Virus record (IMG/VR): IMGVR_UViG_3300037042_002218
Location: 1 to 29,322 of that record
Reading direction: 5' to 3' (one strand)
Source: a virus
DNA: 29,322 bases
A program made the position numbers and the translations under genes. This document shows positions 6,903 to 12,525 of the stretch, one piece after another (the stretch's first letter is position 1; every line of letters begins with the position of its first letter). The notes beneath the pieces were generated by a model. That model was given only the letters and a program-made list of their open reading frames with translations, did no database searches and had not been told where the DNA came from.

Positions 6903-7373
6903 TTGTTATGATTTATATAAATATATATAATTTTATTAGTAAATAAAAACTTCAACAGGTAATTTGTCAACGGGGCACAATTCGTTCTCCTATGGATTAT
7001 GAGATGATTCTCAACTTACCCAACAAGTTTCATAAGACCAGTGTATTGAATGTCCCCATATCTTACTTATACTTATTGACCTTTTTTATAGACGGTACGT
7101 TCCTCAACTAATCCACGTAGTTGGTATAATATCCACCGTTAAGACCCCTTCTGATGTACGGAAAATGACTAACGTATCTATCTTGTTATTCCTCCGGGGC
7201 GATAAACATCCTTTTTCTGTCAGATGTTCTATACATAATAAATACGAAAAATAATCCAAAAAGACAAAAAACTTATCAACTATTTTTTTTATTATATGTG
7301 GAAAAGTATCTGACCATAATTTTTTCCTTTTGAAAATCTTTCGTATATTTATTAATATAACAAAAAAATTACT
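6903..7373. promoter_or_regulatory. Divergent intergenic region with several hairpins
   Basis: 471 bp between the leftward terminase operon and the rightward small-gene operon, with no convincing gene. It looks less AT-rich in its middle than its flanks. Visible dyads are: TGAGA-TGAT-TCTCA near 6999-7012; ACGGT (7092-7096) pairing with ACCGT (7135-7139) around an inner CAACTA (7105-7110)/TAGTTG (7118-7123) stem; and AACATC (7205-7210)/GATGTT (7223-7228). CCCC near 7144 and GGGG near 7196 could pair over a longer range. This suggests structured leader RNA or a small RNA, plus promoters at both edges. A TTTTCCACA-like site (minus strand, 7297-7305) is a one-mismatch DnaA box. Confidence 0.5.
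6916..6925 (-). promoter_or_regulatory. Possible promoter -7 box for left operon
   Basis: Read on the minus strand the sequence is ATATATTTATA, resembling the Bacteroidota -7 element TAnnTTTG with the final G replaced, and the same box seen before several other genes here. It ends about 13 bp from ATG 6902. No clear -33 TTTG at the right distance was found. Confidence 0.35.
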
Positions 7374-7814
7374 ATGGCAACAGTTTATCACAACACAACT
7401 CATCTTGAGGGTAGGGAACTACAACAACGAATTGACAACGCTGAAGGTCAATTGGAACAGATCCAAGAATTATTTACTATATACAAGTCAATGACCCGAT
7501 GGGAGACAAGACGAAAATACATTGAACACTTCGGTCATATAGACGAAGCACAACCAGGAGCAAGGATTGATGCGTTGGTTGAGAAAGGTATTATATATAA
7601 GTCCACCGAAAAATGGAGGGAAGAAAAAGGAGCATATAATTTTGTATATAAATTATACCCAACTGATGGTACAATCCCTGAAGATTATAATAATAAAGTA
7701 CCAAAAATTATTGTACCTTTACAGTTCAATGAAGATGGTACGATTAACCTTGAAGCAACATCAGACATATTCATTAGTAAATTAAACAAACAAGATAAAA
7801 AATACAGTTTATGA
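7374..7814 (+). CDS. Hypothetical protein, possible winged-helix
   Basis: A 146-residue protein that opens the plus-strand operon. Residues 12-45 are a charged helix likely to form a coiled coil. Residues 45-115 have the order helix, helix, then ARIDALVEKGIIYKS and a beta hairpin ending VYKLYP, which reads like a winged-helix domain of the kind found in small phage regulators or replication accessories. The C-terminus is acidic. It is preceded by a TATATTTAT box about 32 bp upstream and overlaps the next gene by ATGA. The winged-helix idea is a fold guess, not a family assignment. Confidence 0.6.
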   Translation: MATVYHNTTHLEGRELQQRIDNAEGQLEQIQELFTIYKSMTRWETRRKYIEHFGHIDEAQPGARIDALVEKGIIYKSTEKWREEKGAYNFVYKLYPTDGTIPEDYNNKVPKIIVPLQFNEDGTINLEATSDIFISKLNKQDKKYSL

Positions 7815-8053
7815 GTACACCACGCATCCCGACCAAAGACGAAATAATAGTACGTCAGAGTCAATTAGAACGAGCAATTGAGATATACACCTTGATTGGT
7901 CAGAAACCTTCTGTACAGGAGATATGTAGATTATCCCAAGTCCTATCGGAGTTTATCTTCACATGGGATGAAAAGTCTGAAGCGTTAAAGAAATTTGACG
8001 CACACATCACAGAGAAATTGAAAAAAGATTTAGTAACCAAATTAACAAAGTAA
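7811..8053 (+). CDS. Hypothetical small helical protein
   Basis: An 80-residue, almost entirely helical protein (QSQLERAIEIYTLIG, SVQEICRLSQVLSEFIF, then a lysine-rich end KLKKDLVTKLTK). Its ATG overlaps the stop of the gene before as ATGA and it ends 1 bp before the next ATG, so the three genes are one transcription unit. I do not recognise it. Confidence 0.65.
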   Translation: MSTPRIPTKDEIIVRQSQLERAIEIYTLIGQKPSVQEICRLSQVLSEFIFTWDEKSEALKKFDAHITEKLKKDLVTKLTK

Positions 8054-8054
8054 T

Positions 8055-8537
8055 ATGAAACTAACTAACGAAGAAAAAAATCTAACAGTACACATCTTAG
8101 ATATGTACGTTGATAAACTAATTAAAAAAATAGATGGTCGTGAACCTTCACCAAAAGTTATGAGATGTGTTGATGAATTAGACACAATCAAATCTATTTT
8201 TATAAAATTTTTAGATGAACAATCTGAAACAGTAACAGGTGTTCTGACCATACCAACTGAACCTCGTACCATGGGGGACATATATAGTGAATTATCAAAC
8301 CACCCTGATTTTGTAGCCGGTTCTTATTATGATAAGGATAGTGTTATTGATATTATTGCTAATGAAATTGGAGATGATTATGATGATGATGATAAATTAT
8401 TTAAGGACGCTGAAGAAATATATAAAAATAACGCAGGACAAATATTTAAAAATATTGATAATGCTTATGACTATGGGATGGAACATTTACTTTTTTTAGA
8501 TGATTGTGATTTAACATTAGAAAAAAAAGTTGATTAA
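8055..8537 (+). CDS. Hypothetical acidic protein
   Basis: A 160-residue acidic protein. The N-terminal half is helical (LTNEEKNLTVHILDMYVDKL, then KVMRCVDELDTIKSIFIKFL). The C-terminal half is very rich in aspartate, including GDDYDDDDK at about 111-119, and ends in another helix. It is the last gene of the first plus-strand group and is followed by a 363-bp regulatory gap. Strongly acidic small phage proteins can be DNA mimics or host-enzyme inhibitors, but nothing here proves that. Confidence 0.62.
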   Translation: MKLTNEEKNLTVHILDMYVDKLIKKIDGREPSPKVMRCVDELDTIKSIFIKFLDEQSETVTGVLTIPTEPRTMGDIYSELSNHPDFVAGSYYDKDSVIDIIANEIGDDYDDDDKLFKDAEEIYKNNAGQIFKNIDNAYDYGMEHLLFLDDCDLTLEKKVD

Positions 8538-8540
8538 TAT

Positions 8541-8571
8541 TTTGACTTTTGGTAAAAGTTCATTATATTTA
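8541..8571 (+). promoter_or_regulatory. Bacteroidota-type promoter with internal dyad
   Basis: TTTG (8541-8544) and TATATTTA (8564-8571) are separated by 19 bp, matching the Bacteroidota sigma consensus TTTG-N(~19)-TAnnTTTG except for the last base. The spacer holds a perfect dyad, ACTTTT-GGT-AAAAGT (8545-8559), placed where a repressor or activator could bind. The expected transcription start falls near 8575-8579, at the beginning of the structured element that follows. Confidence 0.55.
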
Positions 8572-8574
8572 TAT

Positions 8575-8650
8575 AGAAGGGGTGGAGAATTTTTATTGTA
8601 GATTGCCATCTATGTAAGGTTAAGTTTGTTATACACCCACCCCTTCTTTT
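8575..8650 (+). ncRNA. Candidate small structured RNA
   Basis: An 11-bp perfect closing stem, AGAAGGGGTGG (8575-8585) with CCACCCCTTCT (8637-8647), encloses 51 nt. An inner hairpin TAGAT-TGCC-ATCTA (8599-8612) and a possible TGTA/TACA stem (8613-8616 and 8632-8635) lie inside it. The 3' strand of the stem runs into CTTTT. A promoter-like sequence places the start right at the 5' strand. Together this looks like a transcript of about 75 nt with its ends paired. The alternative is an elaborate terminator for the upstream genes or a leader attenuator for the gene at 8901. Confidence 0.45.
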
Positions 8651-8692
8651 ACTATGTGTTCTGATTTGGCTCTTATAAATAGATTTTCAACT

Positions 8693-8721
8693 CACCCCGT
8701 TTCTACGGGGTGTTTCATTTT
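8693..8721 (+). terminator. Rho-independent terminator
   Basis: Stem CACCCCG (8693-8699) and CGGGGTG (8706-8712) with loop TTTCTA, followed by TTTCATTTT. It lies downstream of the candidate RNA. The same loop sequence closes the terminator at 11575-11601, so the two are probably copies. Confidence 0.7.
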
Positions 8722-8738
8722 CAGGATGTTCTGAACAG

Positions 8739-8775
8739 AATATTGTCTGGCAAGAACATATTGCCAAACAATATT
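8739..8775. repeat. Large inverted repeat, copy 1
   Basis: Arms of 15 bp (8739-8753 and 8761-8775) built around AATATTGTCTGGCAA, with one mismatch and a 7-nt loop. It is preceded by the dyad TTCTG-AA-CAGAA (8729-8740). A close copy lies at 11615-11651. It may be a protein binding site or an RNA hairpin linked to the terminator just upstream. Confidence 0.7.
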
Positions 8776-8790
8776 GGTACGGGATCAGGA

Positions 8791-8860
8791 TGTGGATAAA
8801 CTGTGTATAACTTTTATTAAAATATATTTGGCTGGTAATTTAGGATATTCTAATTTTGTG
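8791..8860. other. Candidate replication origin with two DnaA boxes
   Basis: TGTGGATAA (8791-8799) is the exact reverse complement of the DnaA box TTATCCACA. TGTGTATAA (8802-8810) is that of TTATACACA, also a consensus TTATNCACA box. They share orientation and are offset by 11 bp, one helical turn. An AT-rich stretch (about 8811-8860) follows and could be the unwinding element. Flanking dyads and the inverted repeat add to an origin-like picture. Function is inferred; two boxes is fewer than in most bacterial origins. Confidence 0.45.
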
Positions 8861-8900
8861 TCTCATTAACGGGGAACAGCGTATCTGAACAGAAACAGTT

Positions 8901-9299
8901 ATGGAAGCAGTAATACACAGATTTATTAACTCAAACGGTTTTGAAATTATCATACCGAGAGTAGTTGACGAAGATTATCAACGTTCGGTTGATATGATGA
9001 ATCAACAAGGAGCACACGGTGGTATAGTACAAGAGGTTATTTGGAAAAGCAAAGACCCAAATTATGTATGGTCAGAAGATGTTTATTCACATCTATCATC
9101 TTTAATTATTGTTAAAGAACATATTAAAGCTAAAGACAGATTTGGTAAAAAAATTACATTAAAAAACCAAGAAGTTGCGTTGTATGATTATATACAAGGT
9201 TGTGGTTCAACAAATGAGTTTAAAAGAATGAGAGATGGTGCTCAAGCACTAATTGCCATTAAACCCGATTCAATAACAATTTTTCAATTTCAAAATTAA
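8901..9299 (+). CDS. Hypothetical protein
   Basis: A 132-residue protein, first gene after the signal-rich gap. It has a beta start (RFINSNGFEIIIPRV), a central segment with WKSKDPNYVWSEDVYSHLSS, and a basic region (IKAKDRFGKKITLKNQEV) before a predicted helical end. The dyad TCTG-AA-CAGA (8884-8893) lies 7 bp before its ATG and could be an operator. Downstream the next gene starts after 5 bp. I do not recognise a family. Confidence 0.62.
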   Translation: MEAVIHRFINSNGFEIIIPRVVDEDYQRSVDMMNQQGAHGGIVQEVIWKSKDPNYVWSEDVYSHLSSLIIVKEHIKAKDRFGKKITLKNQEVALYDYIQGCGSTNEFKRMRDGAQALIAIKPDSITIFQFQN

Positions 9300-9304
9300 A
9301 TAAA

Positions 9305-10249
9305 ATGAAAAGAAGAAGAAAATTTACTACTACAAAAAATAATCATAGTGGTATGTCAAGTAAAAAAGTTTCAAGTAGTTCTGAAATGAAAAAAATTGAA
9401 ACTGCACAGATGGAAAATTTCAAAGGACAAAAAATTGGTATTAATTTTGCCATTAAAATTCCTGATTTTGAAAAACCATTTACAGGTGCTGGTGTTTATC
9501 AATTAGATGGGTTTGATGATTTACATTCTCGTTTCTTAAAAAATCTTAAAGAAACTAAAGTTGAAAATGACTTTGATGGTAGTGACATTACTTGCACACA
9601 AATATTAATATATCAGTATATGAAAAGGTATATTGATGAAAATTTTGATGGTGAAGGTGTAAATTGTAGTGATGAATTTACTACTCAAATGGTTGAATTT
9701 TGTATGTCTTATTCAATGTTGGTAGATTTTGTACAAGAAAAAACTGAAGATAATTATAATAAGTACATAACATTGGAAATGACTTATACTAATGAGCCAG
9801 GGAAACAGAGAAAAAAGGTAAGTACAGAATGGGAAGTACATAGAACATTTGAGGAGTTTAGTAATAAAGGTGAAGAATTAATTAAAGTAATTAATCCTGA
9901 TTATGAGGATGTACATTTAATTTTCAATACCCATAATGAAGATAAATTTGAAGAAGATGTTGACCAAGTTAAAATTGTAGATGAACCAATTGATTATACA
10001 GTTGATGATATTGTAATTGTTGATGATGCACCTATTCCAATTTTAGGTCTTAATTATGAGATATTAACTAAATTGAAACACAGTATGACTATTCTTCAAG
10101 TTGGTCAGACCATCAAATTACCGAAGGACGATAGATTAAGAAGTTCCGTTTATCTATTAAACAAACAACATTTTTCAGACAAGCGTTTTTCAGTATATGA
10201 GATAAATGACAATTTTATTGTATTTCTTAATACCAAAAATAAAGAGTAA
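9305..10249 (+). CDS. Hypothetical protein with basic head and acidic body
   Basis: A 314-residue protein. The N-terminus is basic and polar (MKRRRKFTTTKNN, then a serine-rich stretch), which suggests a flexible nucleic-acid-contacting tail. The middle (about 45-200) is acidic with predicted helices. Residues 205-245 are very acidic (FEEDVDQVKIVDEPIDY, then VDDIVIVDD). The last 60 residues form a separate small domain with LQVGQTIKLPKDDRLRSSVY and FSVYEINDNFIVF; this resembles a short C-terminal domain I associate with other phage proteins, where a VGQ-type loop precedes two strands. No function can be assigned. Confidence 0.62.
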   Translation: MKRRRKFTTTKNNHSGMSSKKVSSSSEMKKIETAQMENFKGQKIGINFAIKIPDFEKPFTGAGVYQLDGFDDLHSRFLKNLKETKVENDFDGSDITCTQILIYQYMKRYIDENFDGEGVNCSDEFTTQMVEFCMSYSMLVDFVQEKTEDNYNKYITLEMTYTNEPGKQRKKVSTEWEVHRTFEEFSNKGEELIKVINPDYEDVHLIFNTHNEDKFEEDVDQVKIVDEPIDYTVDDIVIVDDAPIPILGLNYEILTKLKHSMTILQVGQTIKLPKDDRLRSSVYLLNKQHFSDKRFSVYEINDNFIVFLNTKNKE

Positions 10250-10251
10250 TT

Positions 10252-10292
10252 AATTTGGTGGGGGATGTATAATCCCCTACCTTTACTAAAAT
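10252..10292 (+). repeat. 41-bp hairpin repeat, copy 1 (5' leader)
   Basis: Identical to 10504-10544. It holds a 10-bp stem, GGTGGGGGAT (10257-10266) and ATCCCCTACC (10272-10281), with one G-T wobble and loop GTATA. The stem ends 19 nt before the ATG at 10301. It may be a 5'-leader element, or a terminator, although the T-run after it is weak. Confidence 0.8.
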
Positions 10293-10300
10293 AAAAAGTT

Positions 10301-10504
10301 ATGAAAAAAATAGAAATGACGGTTGAATGTAAGAACACAGGTCTATTAGTTATATACATTCTTTCTTGGGAAACTATTGATGAGTTAAAAGAAGAAGTTA
10401 AATATCTACACGATAGATGTATGTTGATTATGGAAAAAGGTTATTGGCATTGTGATGAAGAAACTTTAACCGAAGAAGAACACGAAATTATTTATTATAA
10501 TTAA
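10301..10504 (+). CDS. Hypothetical small protein between two hairpin repeats
   Basis: A 67-residue acidic protein (start MKKIEMTVECKNTGLLVIYI, then helix ETIDELKEEVKYLHDRCMLI and an acidic end ETLTEEEHEIIYYN). The short hydrophobic segment LLVIYIL is too small for a secure membrane helix. The gene sits exactly between two identical 41-bp hairpin leaders; its TAA (10502-10504) meets the first base of the second copy. That makes a leader-plus-gene cassette. Family unknown. Confidence 0.6.
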   Translation: MKKIEMTVECKNTGLLVIYILSWETIDELKEEVKYLHDRCMLIMEKGYWHCDEETLTEEEHEIIYYN

Positions 10505-10544
10505 ATTTGGTGGGGGATGTATAATCCCCTACCTTTACTAAAAT
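10504..10544 (+). repeat. 41-bp hairpin repeat, copy 2 (5' leader)
   Basis: Second copy of the hairpin leader: stem 10509-10518 with 10524-10533, loop GTATA. The stem ends 21 nt before the ATG at 10555. Perfect identity over 41 bp in non-coding DNA suggests recent duplication or strong constraint. Confidence 0.8.
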
Positions 10545-10554
10545 CAAAATATTT

Positions 10555-10647
10555 ATGTTAAGTATCCAACAAATGAAGGCGTTAAACATCTGTACAGAGT
10601 ATGTACGGTCTTATGAATCACTATTAAAACAATTAGGTAATGGGTAA
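10555..10647 (+). CDS. 30-aa peptide behind hairpin leader
   Basis: A very short frame, ATG 10555 to TAA 10645-10647, giving a 30-residue peptide (IQQMKALNICTEYVRSYESL as its core) that would form one amphipathic helix. Its ATG holds the same position relative to the hairpin leader as the gene at 10301, and its end overlaps the next gene by 8 bp. Both facts favour a real, translationally coupled gene, perhaps a leader peptide for the gene at 10640. Length alone makes this uncertain. Confidence 0.48.
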   Translation: MLSIQQMKALNICTEYVRSYESLLKQLGNG

Positions 10648-10882
10648 TATATTCAACGACCTAAACAAATTGGTCAATACAGTACAGAAGGTAGAAAAGA
10701 TACTGACACCAAAACGTACAAGAACTAAAACCATATCACTAACACAACAAGAAGTAAAGATGATTAGAGAATGGTTTATTGCAGGTGGAGATGTTGGTTT
10801 ATGGGAAAGACATAATATGACAGGTCACCCTACCAAACAGGAAATAGATCAACACAACAAGTTATATGAAAAATTAAAATAA
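10640..10882 (+). CDS. Hypothetical small basic protein
   Basis: An 80-residue protein with an N-terminal helix (FNDLNKLVNTVQKVEKIL), a basic turn (TPKRTRTKT) and a second half with LTQQEVKMIREWFIAGGDVG and WERHNMTGHPTKQEIDQHNK. The latter has the look of a small DNA-binding or kinase-inhibitor-like helical bundle, but I recognise no family. It overlaps the 30-aa peptide and ends 5 bp before the acetyltransferase-like gene. Confidence 0.62.
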   Translation: MGNIFNDLNKLVNTVQKVEKILTPKRTRTKTISLTQQEVKMIREWFIAGGDVGLWERHNMTGHPTKQEIDQHNKLYEKLK

Positions 10883-10887
10883 TAGTT

Positions 10888-11553
10888 ATGAAGGAAAAAG
10901 AAAAATCATATGAAGAAATTAAACAGGAGTATCTTAAAGACCCTGTTGCGTTTTTAAAAAACGAAAAGGAGATGTTTAATGATAGTATAGGTGGCCCTCC
11001 TGTACAGAAGGTGGTCTTCATTGACGACAATGAAATATTCGTTAAACTATCTCGTAACCTTGATTATTTTAAGGACAAGGGGTTTGTAATGTATGAGTTA
11101 TTAGTTGGCCCTATACATTCACAAGTAGAGGAAGTGGTGTACATATCAAATCGTATATCACTTGCGTTTCCAAAACAATCAGCACAAATAGCTTTGACTC
11201 CCGAAAATGATGGGATATGTATATCAAAGGTCATATTGAACCCTAATATGAAACAAAATTTAGGAGCAGGTACAGGAATTATGTTGTTGTTCTATATGTG
11301 GTTAATAAAAACATTAGGAGACTTTCCACCAATGTATCTTGAATGTGCGGGTAACATCAATTGGGGTGATAAGATAATACACTATCCATACTCAAAACAG
11401 ACAAAGTTTTTTAGAAAATTCGGATTTAGAGTAATAGAATTTGATAAGGGTGATGAAAAAGAAGGTGAGTCTAACTATTGTCAGATGAAGTTTTTCCCCG
11501 ATAAGTTTGACTTTGAGGAAGTAACAAAAGGTTTAACTACCAAAATGGGTTAA
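10888..11553 (+). CDS. GNAT-like N-acetyltransferase
   Basis: A 221-residue protein whose second half has GNAT features. A strand ICISKVILNPNMKQ leads into NLGAGTGIMLLFYMWLIKTL, which fits motif A (Q/R-x-x-G-x-G/A) that holds the pyrophosphate of acetyl-CoA. Later come YLECAGNINWGD and TKFFRKFGFRVIEF, matching the strand and the N-x-x-a-x-x-fY-x-k-x-GF ending of the fold. The N-terminal 60 residues are charged and helical. The substrate could be a host protein, tRNA or small molecule. It ends the plus-strand operon, just before the terminator at 11575. The fold call is moderate, as no close relative comes to mind. Confidence 0.58.
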   Translation: MKEKEKSYEEIKQEYLKDPVAFLKNEKEMFNDSIGGPPVQKVVFIDDNEIFVKLSRNLDYFKDKGFVMYELLVGPIHSQVEEVVYISNRISLAFPKQSAQIALTPENDGICISKVILNPNMKQNLGAGTGIMLLFYMWLIKTLGDFPPMYLECAGNINWGDKIIHYPYSKQTKFFRKFGFRVIEFDKGDEKEGESNYCQMKFFPDKFDFEEVTKGLTTKMG

Positions 11554-11574
11554 TCATAACTGTTCCCCATTTAG

Positions 11575-11601
11575 ACCCTTCGTTTCTACGAGGGGTTTTT
11601 T
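11575..11601 (+). terminator. Terminator of plus-strand operon
   Basis: Stem ACCCTTCG (11575-11582) with CGAGGGGT (11589-11596), loop TTTCTA, and a run of six T (11596-11601). It closes the rightward operon 22 bp after the acetyltransferase-like gene and separates it from the converging structural operon. The loop is the same as in the terminator at 8693. Confidence 0.82.
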
Positions 11602-11614
11602 ATGATCTGTTCAG

Positions 11615-11651
11615 AATGTTGTTTGGCAAGATTATATTGCCAGACAATATT
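11615..11651. repeat. Large inverted repeat, copy 2
   Basis: Arms 11615-11629 and 11637-11651, closely matching the copy at 8739-8775, again with a 7-nt loop. The two differences between arms give G-T wobbles, so an RNA hairpin stays fully paired. A TCTG-TT-CAGA dyad (11606-11615) precedes it. Confidence 0.7.
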
Positions 11652-11664
11652 GATTTAAGACGAT

Positions 11665-11892
11665 TTAAGACCCTTTCTTCTCCCATTGGGAATAACATAT
11701 ACCCAATGATTGTTCCTGTCCATATTCGTCTATAATTGACGATACACACCTACTGATGTACTTGTCCTGTTCCTCACCACTTTCAGGTACAGGAATGACA
11801 AATTTTTCATCCACTACTAATGTAGGTACTAATGGTGGTTCTATTTCCTTTTGTAGTTCCACTCGTATCTGTCTCAATTTATTTAAATCCAT
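11665..11892 (-). CDS. Hypothetical small protein, end of structural operon
   Basis: A 75-residue protein. After a helical start (LNKLRQIRVELQKE) comes a proline/valine-rich section (PPLVPTLVVDEKFVIPVPES) and a C-terminal motif CVSSIIDEYGQEQSLGICYS. Cysteine-spaced motifs of this kind (C-x10-15-Q-x-AIC-x-SQW) recur in small phage proteins near protease and portal genes in my memory, which would fit a structural or assembly role. It is the last gene of the long leftward operon, 11 bp after the connector-like gene. Its stop lies in the second unit of a 10-bp tandem repeat, GATTTAAGAC (11652-11671). Confidence 0.6.
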   Translation of the reverse strand: MDLNKLRQIRVELQKEIEPPLVPTLVVDEKFVIPVPESGEEQDKYISRCVSSIIDEYGQEQSLGICYSQWEKKGS

Positions 11893-11903
11893 ATTAATTA
11901 ATT

Positions 11904-12524
11904 TTAAAAACAGTCAGGACAGTTCCACCAATTCTCCGCTTGTTCGGAGTAAGGTCTCATTCCACTTTGTGTAATAGACTTTGCTGACCAACCTTTTCTT
12001 GTTGAGTCTCTCAAGAATATTCCGTTATTATATTTCTGTACACGATCTGGTATCATACCATCAATAGTTGATGCATTGTTGTACGATGGGAATTTGTTCT
12101 GACCACGACCTGTCAATAAATAATCCAATAGTCTTTGACTATAAAAGTCAGCACGTTGTTTTTGTAATGAACGTAGGTACTTCATGGTTTCTATTTCCAC
12201 AGGTGCACCAAATTCATTATTACCCTCTTGGATACCTCTATTCAATGTTCTGTACATCAAATGTGGTATAGCGTTAAAGTACGCAGTTTGTATTAAGTAT
12301 GGTTGTATATATTCATTAACAAGGATTAATTCATCCGCATTAAATGTATTTCCTGTTGATTGTACTTTTGATAATAATTCATGATAGAATTTACTACCTA
12401 ATATAGTTTGTAAATCAATGTCCTGAGCAACTTGTACTTCTGCTTTAAGAACATCCATATCTACATTCTTATTTATGTTGGTAAAATTTTTCAGTTTTAC
12501 CTCTGATATTAATAATACACCCAT
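11904..12524 (-). CDS. Putative head-tail connector protein
   Basis: A 206-residue protein placed right after the portal gene (1-bp gap). The N-terminal half (about 20-100) is helical with DLQTILGSKFYHELLSKVQ and a helix LVNEYIQPYLIQTAYFNAI. This fits the helical head-tail adaptor family (HK97 gp6 / SPP1 gp15 role; DUF6712-like in phages of Bacteroidota). The C-terminus contains WWNCPDCF, a CxxC at the very end. Connectors form a ring under the portal and join the tail. Assignment rests on position, size and helical pattern. Confidence 0.6.
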   Translation of the reverse strand: MGVLLISEVKLKNFTNINKNVDMDVLKAEVQVAQDIDLQTILGSKFYHELLSKVQSTGNTFNADELILVNEYIQPYLIQTAYFNAIPHLMYRTLNRGIQEGNNEFGAPVEIETMKYLRSLQKQRADFYSQRLLDYLLTGRGQNKFPSYNNASTIDGMIPDRVQKYNNGIFLRDSTRKGWSAKSITQSGMRPYSEQAENWWNCPDCF

Positions 12525-12525
12525 C

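Noticed and set aside
6992-7111. Short plus-strand frame of 39 residues (starts MDYEMILNLPNK), and another of 29 residues from 7165
   Set aside because: No promoter or coupled neighbour supports them, and they overlap predicted RNA stems. They are most likely chance frames, though not excluded as leader peptides.
7104-7403. Minus-strand 99-residue open frame in the divergent region
   Set aside because: It overlaps the start of the plus-strand gene at 7374 antisense, has unorganised composition (runs of K, F and I), and no start signals that fit.
8579-8643. Possible tRNA (7-bp GGGGTGG/CCACCCC acceptor-like stem)
   Set aside because: The length is too short, there is no T-arm with TTC, no plausible anticodon arm and no proper 3' end. 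The stem also extends to 11 bp, unlike a tRNA.
8655-8735. 26-residue plus-strand frame starting MCSDLALINR
   Set aside because: It runs through the stem and loop of the terminator at 8693-8721, so it is probably not translated.
10252-10544. CRISPR-like repeat pair
   Set aside because: Only two copies, separated by a gene of about 200 bp; each repeat is a leader hairpin before an ATG, and no cas gene is present.
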